Positions 32,423 through 42,249 of a stretch of DNA of 64,000 nt are shown one piece after another. A program made the position numbers and the translations under genes. A model generated the notes under the pieces. The model worked only from the letters and a program-made list of their open reading frames with translations. It searched no databases and was not told where the DNA came from. How positions within the stretch are numbered: position 1 is the first letter of the stretch; each line of letters begins with the position of its first letter. The DNA is from Marinirhabdus sp963799365 (GTDB lineage: Bacteria > Bacteroidota > Bacteroidia > Flavobacteriales > Flavobacteriaceae): NCBI GenBank assembly GCA_963799365.1, contig CAWCWV010000014.1:1-64000 (forward strand). The letters are read 5' to 3'.

Positions 32423-34927
32423 TTATAAAGTAACGCGCAATAAAGCATTGGGAGTTACCCCCAATGAACTTTGTGTATTTTCTTCAACTGTACCTTCCGC
32501 ATTTATTCTGAAAAAATTACTAATAGTGTTTGTTTGGTCAAGAAGATTCCAGATCGAAATACCTGTTTCGATAGTAGCATTATCAATTTTAAATTCATAC
32601 AAAGCCGAAGTATCTACTCTAAGATACTCCTCAAAACGTTCGCTGTTGGGAGCGCCATAATTAATTACACCGTTTACAATTTCATCCCCTTCCACAGGAC
32701 TTGTAGTTGGATTGCCAGAACGCCAATTTAATCCGGCGGTTATTTTTAAAGTATCGTACACATAGGTTGTTCCAAAAGTTAGGCTGTGCGGGATGTCATA
32801 ATTACTAGGGAAAGGGTTGTCAGATAAACTTTCAAAGGTATATTCGTTATTCATAAACGAGTAACTTAACCAAAATGAAATATCCTTTAACCTTTTACGA
32901 ACTAATACATCTGCTCCTAAAACAGTGTAACTGCCGCTGGTTTTTATAAATTCAAACTGGTTCTGAAATCCTTGTTCTTGCGTTGTAATGCCGTCTACAT
33001 ATTTATAATATCCTTCCACAGTAAACAGCCAGCCTTTGTTGCTATAATTTAATCCCAACGATGTCTGTTTGCTCTTTAAAATTGGAGTGGTGGTATTATT
33101 GGACAATTGCCAACGTCTTTTTTCAATCCCTAAAAAGTCATTCTGAAAGTTAACTATTTGAGAAGTGATCTGATGTTTAAACTCACCAGCGACTTCTACA
33201 CTAAAATGGTCTAAAAACTTTTGCGTAAACCGAAGCCTGGGTTCTAAAATAGACTCGTTGAATTTATCTAAATAGTTATATCGAAATCCTGCAATTAACG
33301 TACTATTTTTATTGTTCGATTGTAACATATATTGTCCAAAACCACTGTGTGTTCTTACTACTTCAGCAATTAAGGTTCTCACTAAGGGCACGTCTACATC
33401 GTCTAAGTTGGTGACTTTAGTTTCAATAAACTCATAACCAAAAGTAAGTGCCTGTGTTTCCTGCAAAGCAATATTGGCCGAAGTTTTCAAACCCGTTTCC
33501 GAAACGCTGTTCTCTTGCAAAAAGCGTTGTTCGTCTAAAATGTTAGCATTAATTGCACGTAGGTTATAATCAGTTTCATACACTTGAAAAGAAGTGCTTA
33601 GATTTTCGTCCCATTCCCTTTGCCATAAGATTCCTGCACCCAAACTGTTCTGCGCTACGCTACTCTCGCGAGAAGTAGGATTTTGGTTAATAGTTGCGTT
33701 TTCATTAAAAGCCAAAATATTATCGATGTATAAAAAGTTAACGCGCAATTTGTCCCGCTCGCTTATTTCGTACAACCATCGTAACGACACATCATAAAAA
33801 TCGAACGATCTATCTGTATTACTTACATTTCCCACATTGTTCTCTACCTCAGTATCCTGAGAAATACGTGTAAAATATGCGTCGTAGGTAGGTGTTATTA
33901 CCAAATCACTTAATGATTTTCTACCACCAATTTGAAGGGAAGAAATTTCGCCCAGCGGAATGTCAAAAAACACATTGGCATCTACAAGGTTTGCCCCTAA
34001 ACTTCCTGTAAGTTTTTTAGTAATCTTATTTTTAGTTTCCATGGCAATACTTCCAGAAACTCCGTCTGTACGAGTTGCGCTAGTTCCGTTTTTCTGAACT
34101 GTTACACGTTCAGTGATTTGAGGATTAAACGCTGAAATGAGTCCGAAAAAATGACCCGTCTGGTACATTTTAATACCGTCCCAAAGCACTAAATTCTGAT
34201 CGTTAGTGCCGCCACGAACGTTAATGTTTGAAACTGTTTCGTTGGTGCTATGTATGCCAGGAAGTGCTTGTAGAGTTTGTAAGACATCGGTCTCAATGAG
34301 GCCTGGAAGCGCTGTAAAATCGTCAAAATCTACTTGTAATGCTCCGTTGTTCATCTTGCTAATTCCTTGCACTAAATAAGAGGTGAGTAGCACGGCATTT
34401 AGTTGATCTAGTTGAGATGACATAAAATAGGTAGCGCAGTTATTTGAAGTAAAAGTCGCGGGGACAATAGAAAAAGTTTCATAACCCAAATGCCGTAGCG
34501 TAATAGCATCGTTAGTTGCTGAAACTTCTAGCGTAAAATAACCATTCTCATCGGTTACCGTAGCATTTTTTGTAGCCTGAACCGTCGCAAAAGGGACAAC
34601 TTTATTTGTTTCGATGTCCTTAATATAACCACAAATAGGTATATTTCCTTGAGTAGAAATTGAAACAAGTTTATTACTTAATATTTTAAAAGTTAGTGAG
34701 GTTTGTTGTTCTAAGGAAGCTATTTTTTCAGCAAAAGAATGAGATAAATTTATGGGTTTTACAGTATAATCTTTAATGGTTTCTTCCGCAAAATTAAAGG
34801 TGTAATCATGTTGTATTTCCAATGCTGAAATGGCCTTTTTTAAGGAAACAGCCTCCTCCTGTGCAAAACAGTATCCGCTCCATAAAATTGCAATAATAAA
34901 TACTATGTAAGCGCGGGCTGTTTTCAC
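32423..34927 (-). CDS. TonB-dependent receptor with STN domain (FecA-like)
   Basis: This 834-residue outer membrane receptor has a signal peptide, a secretin/TonB short N-terminal (STN) domain at about 25-95, a carboxypeptidase-regulatory-like beta-sandwich (about 98-175), a plug domain (LPGIHSTNETVSNINVRGGTNDQNLVLWDG) and a barrel ending ALLRVTL. The STN domain is the signalling part used by receptors that work with FecI/FecR pairs. The FecR gene directly precedes it with stop and start overlapping by one base. No SusD-like gene is present, so a small ligand such as a siderophore or metal complex is more likely than a polysaccharide. Confidence 0.93.
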   Translation of the reverse strand: MKTARAYIVFIIAILWSGYCFAQEEAVSLKKAISALEIQHDYTFNFAEETIKDYTVKPINLSHSFAEKIASLEQQTSLTFKILSNKLVSISTQGNIPICGYIKDIETNKVVPFATVQATKNATVTDENGYFTLEVSATNDAITLRHLGYETFSIVPATFTSNNCATYFMSSQLDQLNAVLLTSYLVQGISKMNNGALQVDFDDFTALPGLIETDVLQTLQALPGIHSTNETVSNINVRGGTNDQNLVLWDGIKMYQTGHFFGLISAFNPQITERVTVQKNGTSATRTDGVSGSIAMETKNKITKKLTGSLGANLVDANVFFDIPLGEISSLQIGGRKSLSDLVITPTYDAYFTRISQDTEVENNVGNVSNTDRSFDFYDVSLRWLYEISERDKLRVNFLYIDNILAFNENATINQNPTSRESSVAQNSLGAGILWQREWDENLSTSFQVYETDYNLRAINANILDEQRFLQENSVSETGLKTSANIALQETQALTFGYEFIETKVTNLDDVDVPLVRTLIAEVVRTHSGFGQYMLQSNNKNSTLIAGFRYNYLDKFNESILEPRLRFTQKFLDHFSVEVAGEFKHQITSQIVNFQNDFLGIEKRRWQLSNNTTTPILKSKQTSLGLNYSNKGWLFTVEGYYKYVDGITTQEQGFQNQFEFIKTSGSYTVLGADVLVRKRLKDISFWLSYSFMNNEYTFESLSDNPFPSNYDIPHSLTFGTTYVYDTLKITAGLNWRSGNPTTSPVEGDEIVNGVINYGAPNSERFEEYLRVDTSALYEFKIDNATIETGISIWNLLDQTNTISNFFRINAEGTVEENTQSSLGVTPNALLRVTL

Positions 34928-35829
34928 TAATCTTTGAGTATTACCTTATTATTTTCTTCAATTTTGTAGGTTAATCCAAGTGGGGCGGTAATAGCTTGTA
35001 ATGCATTTTCTAAATTGTCATGTATAAAGGCACCAGTAAAAAATTGGGTTTTTTTAGTTCCATCATAGGTAATGGTAATGTTGTATTGCCGTTGTAGTTC
35101 CTCTAATACTTGTTGAAATCTAACCGACTTAAAACTACTCATATTAGCTGTCCATTGTGGGGCCACATCATTCGTAGCTCCACTATACTGAACGCCGGAA
35201 TCCATCCTAAACGTATCTCCGGCTAGTAATTTTTTAACTATTTTTTTTGTAGTCACCTGCACAACTCCCTCGTAACAAATCACTTCAAAATAGGCATCAC
35301 GTTGTTTTACATTAAACTGTGTTCCCAAAACTGAAACAACACCGTCTGTAGTTTTTACATCGAATTTTTTTCCTTTTGCCACTTTAAAAAAAGCTTCTCC
35401 TTCTAATTGAAGCTCCCGGTTATCCTCCCAGCTTTTTTTATGATAGCTAATTTCTGAAGCTGCATTTAAGATTACCGTAGAAGTATCTGGCAAAGAAATA
35501 ACTGTCTTTTCGGCAGTTAAAGTTTGGACTTGCGTTAGTTGATTGTAGAAAAAACCATAATACACAGCAAAACCAAGCACCAAAACACTGGCAATTTTCA
35601 AAAGCGTTTGTTTCCAGGATAGTTTTCTAACAGGTGTTTGCTTCCTAGGGATCCGTTCTTGCAGGCTTTCAAAAGAAGCAAGTTTAGAAAATTGCGATGC
35701 TTTAAAATCCTGGGCAGTAGCTATAATATATTTATTAAACTCGGCATCTTCCAATTGATCGAAGGCACTTTGCTCTTGTACGGTCAACTCGTTGTTCAAC
35801 CATTTTTTTAGTAAGTAGTTTTTATTCAT
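34927..35829 (-). CDS. FecR-type anti-sigma factor
   Basis: This 300-residue protein has a cytoplasmic N-terminus (1-75), one membrane helix (about 78-97), a FecR domain (about 105-200, with LPDTSTVILNAASEISY and LEGEAFFKVAKGKKFDV and LGTQFNV) and a C-terminal DUF4974 domain. It passes the signal from the TonB receptor's STN domain to the sigma factor encoded 46 bp upstream. Length and domain order are typical of Bacteroidota. Confidence 0.93.
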   Translation of the reverse strand: MNKNYLLKKWLNNELTVQEQSAFDQLEDAEFNKYIIATAQDFKASQFSKLASFESLQERIPRKQTPVRKLSWKQTLLKIASVLVLGFAVYYGFFYNQLTQVQTLTAEKTVISLPDTSTVILNAASEISYHKKSWEDNRELQLEGEAFFKVAKGKKFDVKTTDGVVSVLGTQFNVKQRDAYFEVICYEGVVQVTTKKIVKKLLAGDTFRMDSGVQYSGATNDVAPQWTANMSSFKSVRFQQVLEELQRQYNITITYDGTKKTQFFTGAFIHDNLENALQAITAPLGLTYKIEENNKVILKD

Positions 35830-35875
35830 ACCTGTATTATTACCAATAGAACACTTGAACTGTAAAAACTCCTTA

Positions 35876-36400
35876 TTATTTTATCTTAAAATTTTCCAAT
35901 TCCTTTTTCAGAGAATCAAAAGCACTGTAAATTCTGTATTCTACTACTTTTTGAGTCACTCCTAAATACGCTGCAATTTCTTTATGTTTTTTGCCTTCAA
36001 TTTTACTTAGTGTGAAAGCAACACGTTGATCTTCGGTTAAATTACTAAGTGCGGTTTGGTATTGTTGTAAAAATTCTTCCTGCCGCATTAAGAACTCTGG
36101 AGTTTCATGGGTATAGTTTTTTGGGGCAACTTTTTGATATTTTAAAACAACTTTTTGATGTTTTATTTCGTTAAGAACTTTATTAGAAGCTACTGTAAAA
36201 AGAAAAGATTTGGCTTTGGAAGGTGTTACATTTTTACATGCTTCCCAAAGACTTTCAAAGGCTTCTTGCATCATGTCATTAGCTTCAGCGCCCAGGCCAT
36301 ATTTGTAATATAAAAAGTCGTGCAAACTTTTGGCATATTCTGCATAGAGTTTTGAGAAAACAGATTTTTCACAAACGTTAGTATGAAGATCTTTTGCCAA
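35876..36400 (-). CDS. FecI-like ECF sigma factor
   Basis: This 174-residue sigma-70 family protein has region 2 (about 15-85, with ANDMMQEAFESLWEAC and KAKSFLFTVASNKVLNEIK) and region 4 (about 110-165, with LTEDQRVAFTLSKIEGKKHKEIAAYLGVTQKVVEYRI). The start is a TTG, as the upstream frame has a stop and no ATG is near. A TAGCTTTG promoter element lies just upstream. It should control the receptor and possibly the divergent lipoprotein genes at 36507 and 38475. Confidence 0.92.
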   Translation of the reverse strand: MAKDLHTNVCEKSVFSKLYAEYAKSLHDFLYYKYGLGAEANDMMQEAFESLWEACKNVTPSKAKSFLFTVASNKVLNEIKHQKVVLKYQKVAPKNYTHETPEFLMRQEEFLQQYQTALSNLTEDQRVAFTLSKIEGKKHKEIAAYLGVTQKVVEYRIYSAFDSLKKELENFKIK

Positions 36401-36418
36401 TGATGAGGTTGTTTAAGA

Positions 36419-36426
36419 CAAAGCTA
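36419..36426 (-). promoter_or_regulatory. TAnnTTTG promoter element of the FecI-FecR-receptor operon
   Basis: On the minus strand the bases read TAGCTTTG, a perfect match to the Bacteroidota -7 consensus, 18 bp before the TTG start at 36400. Confidence 0.65.
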
Positions 36427-36506
36427 CAAATAAAAAAAATTATTTTTTTTCAGGAGATTTTCTAGTGGAGTTGTTCTATTAGCAAAGAACCTAAAAAGCA
36501 AAAACT

Positions 36507-38294
36507 ATGAAATCTATTAAAAACAAATTTGTGCTAGTAATGTTACTATCACTAACTTTATTTTCTTGCCGAAAGGAAGAAATGGAAATTATTCAACCAC
36601 CTCAGGAAGAGGTGCTTGCCAGCGCTGTAGCCGATCTTTTACTTAGGACTTCAACCAATGATGGCTCTTATGACAACATTCTAGACGGTGCAAGTTGCTT
36701 TAATATTAAACTTCCCGTTACCGTAATTGCAAATGGAATTGAGGTTGTGATTGAAACCAAAGACGATATAGACATAGTGGAAGACATTTTTGACGAATTT
36801 GACAATGACATAGATACGCTGGAAATCATTTTTCCTATTACTATTGTTTTGACAGATTTTACTGAAGTGACGATAAATAGTCAAGCCGAATTGAATGCAG
36901 CGGCTTTTAATTGTCCAGGCGAAAATGAAGATGATGATGATATTGAATGTATCGATATTCAGTATCCTATTACGGCTTCTATTTTTAACCAAAACAACGA
37001 GCTTATTGAAACTATTGTCATTTCTAGTGACCAGGAACTATATAATTTCTTACAAAATATAGATCCTAATACAATTGTAACTTTTGACTTTCCAATTACA
37101 GTGATTCTTTTCGATGGAACGACCCTACAAGTAAACAACTTCTTGGAATTAGCAACTGTAATAACAGATGCTGCAGATTCTTGTGATGAAGACGATAATA
37201 ACGACCCTAATGATGATGATTGCGACAATTGTACCACGCAACAACTAACAGATGTTCTTACAGGTTGTACAGACTGGATGATTGACAAACTGGAGCGAAA
37301 CGATGATGATTTGGAAGATGTGTATGTTGGATATAATTTCAATTTTGATGCAGCTGGAAACTTGGTGGTAACGACAAGCGGAAGTACTTTTAACGGTACT
37401 TGGTCTGCAGCAGGATCTGGAAATAATATAGATGTTTTCATTAACATACCAGGACTTCCAGATGTGAACGACACATGGAACTTACACGAGATAGAACAAC
37501 AACCAGGCGAAAGCAAAGTAGACCTGAGGTTAGGTGATGATCGCCTACGTTTTGAAAGCGACTGTAATACTGGCGGTGGTGGCGGTGGCGTAAACGATAC
37601 TGCCTTGGTGAACGCCCTTACTATGGGAGATTGGTATGTGACTTACTATTTTGACGATGTTGATGAAACTTCAGATTTTGCGGATTATGTATTTAATTTT
37701 GCAAGTAACAATACAGCGACAGCTACTGCCCCAAGCGGAACCACAAATGGAACATGGTCAACATCGGCTGGAGATGAAACCGAGTTAGAATTGAACTTAA
37801 ACTTTGGTCAAATGGATCCTTTAGACGAGTTAGCCGAAGATTGGGATGTGCTGGAAGTAACAAATGATATTATTCGTTTAAAAGATATAAGCGGAGGGGA
37901 CGGCTCTGTAGATTTCCTCACCTTTGAAAGAAACCCCGTAGGTGGCGGAGGTGGTGGTGGTGGTACAACCCTGCAAACCATTCTGCCAGAAGGTATTTGG
38001 TTTGTTGCCAGCTATACAGACGATGGCGACAACGAAACAGGTGATTATACTGGCTATACCATAGATTGGAATACTGCTGGAACTGTAGTAGCAACCAATG
38101 GAAGTAACACTAATAATGGAACCTGGCAAGTATTAAACGGAGGTAATAAATTACTGCTTAATTTTAGTGGTGTACCTTTTGACGAATTTAATGACGATTG
38201 GGATGTGTTAATGGTTTCCGACACCCGCGTAGAATTACAAGACGTGAGCGGTGGTAATGGAGGTACCGACGTCCTTATTTTTGAAAAACAATAA
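36507..38294 (+). CDS. Asp-rich lipoprotein with repeated domains
   Basis: This 595-residue predicted lipoprotein has a lipobox LFSC (Cys at about 21). Its N-terminal half has two related units with the pattern YPITxxIxxxxxxxxTIxSxxEL (about 60-225). Its C-terminal half has three related domains of about 105 residues, each with a W(M/Y/F)V start, a GTW core and a DDWDV..LxDxSGGxG..DFLxFE end, separated by Gly-rich linkers. The domain recurs in the gene at 38475. The loops are rich in Asp/Glu and may bind calcium. I do not recognise a named family for the full protein; the C-terminal domains resemble lipocalin-like barrels. Confidence 0.75.
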   Translation: MKSIKNKFVLVMLLSLTLFSCRKEEMEIIQPPQEEVLASAVADLLLRTSTNDGSYDNILDGASCFNIKLPVTVIANGIEVVIETKDDIDIVEDIFDEFDNDIDTLEIIFPITIVLTDFTEVTINSQAELNAAAFNCPGENEDDDDIECIDIQYPITASIFNQNNELIETIVISSDQELYNFLQNIDPNTIVTFDFPITVILFDGTTLQVNNFLELATVITDAADSCDEDDNNDPNDDDCDNCTTQQLTDVLTGCTDWMIDKLERNDDDLEDVYVGYNFNFDAAGNLVVTTSGSTFNGTWSAAGSGNNIDVFINIPGLPDVNDTWNLHEIEQQPGESKVDLRLGDDRLRFESDCNTGGGGGGVNDTALVNALTMGDWYVTYYFDDVDETSDFADYVFNFASNNTATATAPSGTTNGTWSTSAGDETELELNLNFGQMDPLDELAEDWDVLEVTNDIIRLKDISGGDGSVDFLTFERNPVGGGGGGGGTTLQTILPEGIWFVASYTDDGDNETGDYTGYTIDWNTAGTVVATNGSNTNNGTWQVLNGGNKLLLNFSGVPFDEFNDDWDVLMVSDTRVELQDVSGGNGGTDVLIFEKQ

Positions 38295-38318
38295 TTAAAT
38301 TTTTGGTTGGTTAGTTAG

Positions 38319-38438
38319 ACCAGTCTCAAAACGCAGTGCTTTTTATGTAAATCCTTGCAGAGACTCAATATCCCCCACATATTGCAGAGCAGGTATCTAT
38401 GAAAAAGAAAAGTATTGGCACCGTATCTTGAGGCTGGT
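38319..38438. repeat. Inverted repeat framing the gap between two lipoprotein genes
   Basis: The arms 38319-38329 and 38428-38438 pair at 10 of 11 positions (TTGAGACTGGT against TTGAGGCTGGT) around a 98-base interior. No gene is seen in the 180-bp gap. It could fold as a stem in the RNA between the two coding parts. Confidence 0.35.
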
Positions 38439-38474
38439 TACCACCAATAAAAATCTAAATAAAATTAACTTAAA

Positions 38475-38972
38475 ATGAAATCAATGAAACTCATAAAAAA
38501 GATTAGCAGTGTTGTGCTTATAGCGTTAGTAATGTTCGCTTGTTCAAGTGATGATTCAAATAACAACAATAATGACAATGGCAATAGCGCAGACCAAGTG
38601 AGAGAAATTGCCACAAATGGAACCTGGCGTGTAAGCTATTTTTTTGATAGTGATGAAGATGAGACATCAAATTTTAATGGCTACACATTTACCTTTGGAG
38701 AAGACGGAATGCTTACGGCCATTAAGGGAACTACAACGGTTGTTGGGACCTGGTCTGTTCAAGATGATAGTAGTAACTCTTCTAGCGATGACGACGGAAA
38801 CTCAACGGACGATGACGATTTCAACATTTTTTTTCCAGTTCCGGATACAAACGATTTTGAAGATTTGAATGACGATTGGGATATTATCTCCGTAACCGCA
38901 AACAAAATTGAATTAACCGATGTAAGTGGTGGAAATGGAGGGACAGATTTTCTCACCTTCGTAAAACAATAA
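38475..38972 (+). CDS. Single-domain lipoprotein related to the 36507 protein
   Basis: This 165-residue predicted lipoprotein has lipobox MFAC (Cys at about 23), an Asn/Asp-rich linker and one copy of the domain found three times in the previous gene (NGTWRVSYFFDSD, VVGTWSVQD, DDWDIISVTANKIELTDVSGGNGG, FLTFVKQ). An Asp/Ser insert (about 95-120) interrupts the domain. It is followed by a strong terminator. The two genes look like a duplication followed by domain gain or loss. Confidence 0.78.
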   Translation: MKSMKLIKKISSVVLIALVMFACSSDDSNNNNNDNGNSADQVREIATNGTWRVSYFFDSDEDETSNFNGYTFTFGEDGMLTAIKGTTTVVGTWSVQDDSSNSSSDDDGNSTDDDDFNIFFPVPDTNDFEDLNDDWDIISVTANKIELTDVSGGNGGTDFLTFVKQ

Positions 38973-39000
38973 CCCACTTTGTTTGAATTGCCCTAAATCT

Positions 39001-39033
39001 AAAAGCTTCAGTTTTAAACTGAAGCTTTTTTTA
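39001..39033 (+). terminator. Bidirectional terminator
   Basis: A 12-bp perfect stem (AAAGCTTCAGTT with its complement) with a short loop is followed by seven T and preceded by a run of A. It lies between converging genes at 38972 and 39052 and can serve both. Confidence 0.9.
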
Positions 39034-39051
39034 TGATAAAACTATAAATAT

Positions 39052-40383
39052 TTAGGCTTTATTCTTCATTTTGCTAGCTACGGCCTGAACCTCGTCCAAC
39101 ACACGAAGTAGGTTACCGCTCCATAGTTGAGCTATTTGGTCTTCTGTGTAGCCACGACGCACTAACTCAAGTGTTACATTGAATGTTTCGGAAGCATCAT
39201 CCCATCCTTCAATACCGCCACCACCATCAAAATCACTACTGATTCCTACGTGGTCAATGCCCATTTTTTCCACTAAATAATCGATATGATCTACATAATC
39301 TGAAACATTCACAGCAGGAGGAAGCCCTTCCATATATTTCATCTTTTCTTTTCGAAGCTGCTGCATCTTTATATAATTATCGTAATAGTCTTCCCGTGCT
39401 TCGGAAGAGAGTGAGCCAAAATCTTTCCGGTCTACCCACGATACACCCAGGGAATCCATAATTTCCTTCCCAACGGTTTCTTCATATTCGGACCGCGCCT
39501 CATGTTTTTCGGTGTTAAGGTAAGAAGAGAAGGCAACCGTTTGCACTACGCCTCTATTTTCTTTCATCCATTGCAATTGTTCGTCATCTAAATTTCGGCT
39601 ATGGTCACAAAGAGCTCTTGCCGAAGAATGCGATGCAATAATTGGTGATTTGCTTAATGCTATCATTTGTTTCATTGCTTCTTTAGAAGGGTGTGATACA
39701 TCAATCATCATTCCAACGCGGTTCATTTCGGTAACTACCTTTTTACCCAGATCACTCAAGCCATTATGGAGCCAAACACCATCTTCTTCTCCAGTATTAC
39801 TATCGCTTAATTGACTATGGCCATTATGGGATAGCGACATATAGCGTCCGCCCAATTTGTAGAATTTTTCCACATTGCCAAGATCCATGCCAATAGGGTA
39901 GCCATTTTCAATACCAATCATGGCCACTTTTTTTCCTTTACTATGGATAGCTCTCACTTCTTCTGAAGTAGTGGCTAATTCGATGGATTCTGGGGCAATT
40001 TCTTCGGTCAATTTATGGATTGCATCAAATTTTGAGATGGCATTTTCATATGCTTTTGCATAGCCTTCAGCGGTAAGGGTGTCCTGCCCTGTATACACAA
40101 TAAACCAGGCTACATCTAACCCGCCTTTTTTCATTTTGGGAAGGGTAACTTGTGTTTCCAGTTCCTGGGTGTAGTTAATACTATCTGTAAAGTTGGATAC
40201 ATTAATATCGCAATGCGTGTCGAGGGTGATGACCTTGTTATGTATTTCTTTGGCTTTAGCAACAAGTTGTGCTTCGGTCATGGGCGCTACTTTGGTTTCT
40301 TTGATTTTTTCTTCACAGGAAACTGATACTGTAAGTATCAAAATAAGAAGAGATACTTTACAAAAGGATAGGGTGTTTTTCAT
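39052..40383 (-). CDS. Membrane dipeptidase-like lipoprotein (peptidase M19)
   Basis: This 443-residue protein has a lipobox VSVSC (Cys at about 23) and the M19 fold. Metal-ligand motifs are present: LDTHCDIN near 56, the Glu in MIGIENGYPIG, SHNGHS, IDVSHPS, IASHSSAR, and GISSDFDGGGG near 386. Family members hydrolyse dipeptides with a two-zinc centre. It is probably cotranscribed with the T9SS gene that ends 11 bp upstream of its start. Confidence 0.92.
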   Translation of the reverse strand: MKNTLSFCKVSLLILILTVSVSCEEKIKETKVAPMTEAQLVAKAKEIHNKVITLDTHCDINVSNFTDSINYTQELETQVTLPKMKKGGLDVAWFIVYTGQDTLTAEGYAKAYENAISKFDAIHKLTEEIAPESIELATTSEEVRAIHSKGKKVAMIGIENGYPIGMDLGNVEKFYKLGGRYMSLSHNGHSQLSDSNTGEEDGVWLHNGLSDLGKKVVTEMNRVGMMIDVSHPSKEAMKQMIALSKSPIIASHSSARALCDHSRNLDDEQLQWMKENRGVVQTVAFSSYLNTEKHEARSEYEETVGKEIMDSLGVSWVDRKDFGSLSSEAREDYYDNYIKMQQLRKEKMKYMEGLPPAVNVSDYVDHIDYLVEKMGIDHVGISSDFDGGGGIEGWDDASETFNVTLELVRRGYTEDQIAQLWSGNLLRVLDEVQAVASKMKNKA

Positions 40384-40394
40384 GGAATGGTTGA

Positions 40395-41102
40395 TTAGTT
40401 TTTTATGAATTTCTTGGTCAAGATGCCATTTTTACTACTTATTTTAATGAAGTACAAACCAGAAGGTAGCTTGGAGATGTCTATTGGATTTGAGAAATCG
40501 GTCTCGGACATTATAAATTTTCCGCTAACTGAATACATTTCAATCCGCTCCAAAGGCTGGCTTGCATTTATATTAAGTTGGTTACTAGCGGGATTTGGGA
40601 ATATTTTAATCGCTGTAAAAGAGTTATCTTCTATTCCTAATAAAGCATTTTGGTAATAGGCAATATCTCCATTTTGTACAGTTATAGTCATGCTTCTTTT
40701 ACCATCGCCTTCATCGGTTATTTCATATATATATGGTTCGGATATTTCATTTGAAAAATAAAACTGAAAGTATTGGCTCTCAAACGGAGAGTTTGTCGGG
40801 TCATAACAGTTACCAAGTGTTTGACTAAGTTCTGTAAATATAAACGAATTGGTACCATCGAATGTAGGAATCCCGTTAAGAGCATTACAGACAAAAGACC
40901 AAAAAACAACTCCCAAACCAGCAGAATCTTCAAAAAACAGAGGTACATTAGGTAATTCTTCATTTACAGGTGGAAAAACTTCAGTGCCCGAAATAACTAC
41001 TTTTTCTAAGAACCATTCGTTGTTTATTAATTCTGGATCTTGAGCCATAATAGCATTAGAGAAAAAAAGTAGTGTAAAGAGTAAAAGTAGTTTTTGATTC
41101 AT
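40395..41102 (-). CDS. T9SS cargo protein E
   Basis: This 235-residue exported protein has a signal peptide ending MAQ and a C-terminal type A sorting domain (IKIFPNPASNQLNINASQPLERIEMYSVSGK to TKKFIKN). The middle (about 25-145) is a small beta domain with paired Cys (CNALNG and GNCYD), similar to META-type or lipocalin-like folds, with WFLEKVVISG at its start. The function is unknown. Confidence 0.85.
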   Translation of the reverse strand: MNQKLLLLFTLLFFSNAIMAQDPELINNEWFLEKVVISGTEVFPPVNEELPNVPLFFEDSAGLGVVFWSFVCNALNGIPTFDGTNSFIFTELSQTLGNCYDPTNSPFESQYFQFYFSNEISEPYIYEITDEGDGKRSMTITVQNGDIAYYQNALLGIEDNSFTAIKIFPNPASNQLNINASQPLERIEMYSVSGKFIMSETDFSNPIDISKLPSGLYFIKISSKNGILTKKFIKN

Positions 41103-41150
41103 ATTCTTAAACTATTCTGATTTACGCTAAATTTACAAAAATTAAAATTG

Positions 41151-41729
41151 ATGTCAGATTTTTGGCTTTACGTGAGACTGGGCTTAGAACACGTTCTGGA
41201 TTGGAATGCCTACGATCATACGCTTTTTATTATAGCGCTGTGCGCCAGCCATACTTTTAAAACGTGGCGGCGTATGCTGGTGCATGTTACTTTTTTTACC
41301 ATTGGGCATAGTGTGAGCCTGGCACTGGCAACCTATCAGGTTTTTGCAGTAGACAGTCAGTGGATAGAGTTTTTAATACCTGTAACGATAGTAATAACCG
41401 CCTTAGTTTCCATTGTAAATGCGCTTAGAAAAAAATTAGTAAATGCAGGACTCGTATTTACAATCCTTACCTTTTTCTTCGGAATGATCCACGGCTTTGG
41501 TTTTGCAGGGTATTTTAAGATGATCAACTACGGAAATATCCTCACGCACTTACTGGAATTTGCCTTAGGAATTGAAATCGCTCAAGTAGTTATTGCATCA
41601 ACAATAGTATTATTGGGATATATTGTTCAGGACGTTTTTAAACTTAGAAAAGTGTATTGGGTAGTGACGCTTTCAGCATTAGTTATGATACTCGCGATTC
41701 CAATGTTATTAGAAAATTGGATATTTTAA
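41151..41729 (+). CDS. HupE/UreJ-like membrane protein
   Basis: This 192-residue protein has six predicted membrane helices. The motif GLEHVLDWNAYDHTLFIIAL near the N-terminus, GHSVSLA and GMIHGFGFAG fit the HupE/UreJ family 2, a group thought to move nickel or cobalt, with conserved His/Asp. The ATG at 41151 is preferred to an adjacent TTG at 41148. No urease or hydrogenase genes are nearby, so the substrate is uncertain. Confidence 0.85.
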   Translation: MSDFWLYVRLGLEHVLDWNAYDHTLFIIALCASHTFKTWRRMLVHVTFFTIGHSVSLALATYQVFAVDSQWIEFLIPVTIVITALVSIVNALRKKLVNAGLVFTILTFFFGMIHGFGFAGYFKMINYGNILTHLLEFALGIEIAQVVIASTIVLLGYIVQDVFKLRKVYWVVTLSALVMILAIPMLLENWIF

Positions 41730-41816
41730 CCTTTCCGTGTAACTTTCAGGAACATTTAACAACCAATCTTTTATCACTTTATAACTTCCCGCTACTTTAG
41801 CCAAGAATCTAATTTT

Positions 41817-42248
41817 ATGAAGGAAAGTAAGCAAAAACAATACGACATAGCCTATTTACGCATGGCGTACGAATGGAGTAAACTATCTTATTGTAAGAGG
41901 AGACAAGTTGGCGCACTTATTGTAAAAGATAAAATGATTATAAGTGACGGATATAACGGTACCCCCAGCGGATTTGAAAACTTTTGTGAGGATGAAGATG
42001 GTTATACCAAGTGGTATGTGCTGCATGCAGAAGCCAATGCAATATTAAAAGTAGCCTCTTCAACACAATCATGTAACGGTGCAACCTTATACATTACCAT
42101 GTCACCCTGCCAGCAATGCAGCAAACTAATACATCAGGCAGGAATTAAAAGATTGGTGTATCACTCAGCATATAAAGACAACTCCGGCGTGAAATTTTTA
42201 AAGAAAGCTGGCGTTACAGTAACACACATAGCAGAATTGAATCTATAA
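41817..42248 (+). CDS. Deoxycytidylate (dCMP) deaminase family protein
   Basis: This 143-residue zinc deaminase has the motifs HAEANAI (His and catalytic Glu near 72-74) and SPCQQC (near 99-102). CKRRQVGALIVKD and the long DGYNGTPSGFENFCED insert are typical of dCMP deaminase/ComEB. It makes dUMP from dCMP for thymidylate synthesis. Its stop abuts the start of the S41 protease gene, so the two form an operon. Confidence 0.9.
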   Translation: MKESKQKQYDIAYLRMAYEWSKLSYCKRRQVGALIVKDKMIISDGYNGTPSGFENFCEDEDGYTKWYVLHAEANAILKVASSTQSCNGATLYITMSPCQQCSKLIHQAGIKRLVYHSAYKDNSGVKFLKKAGVTVTHIAELNL

Positions 42249-42249
42249 T

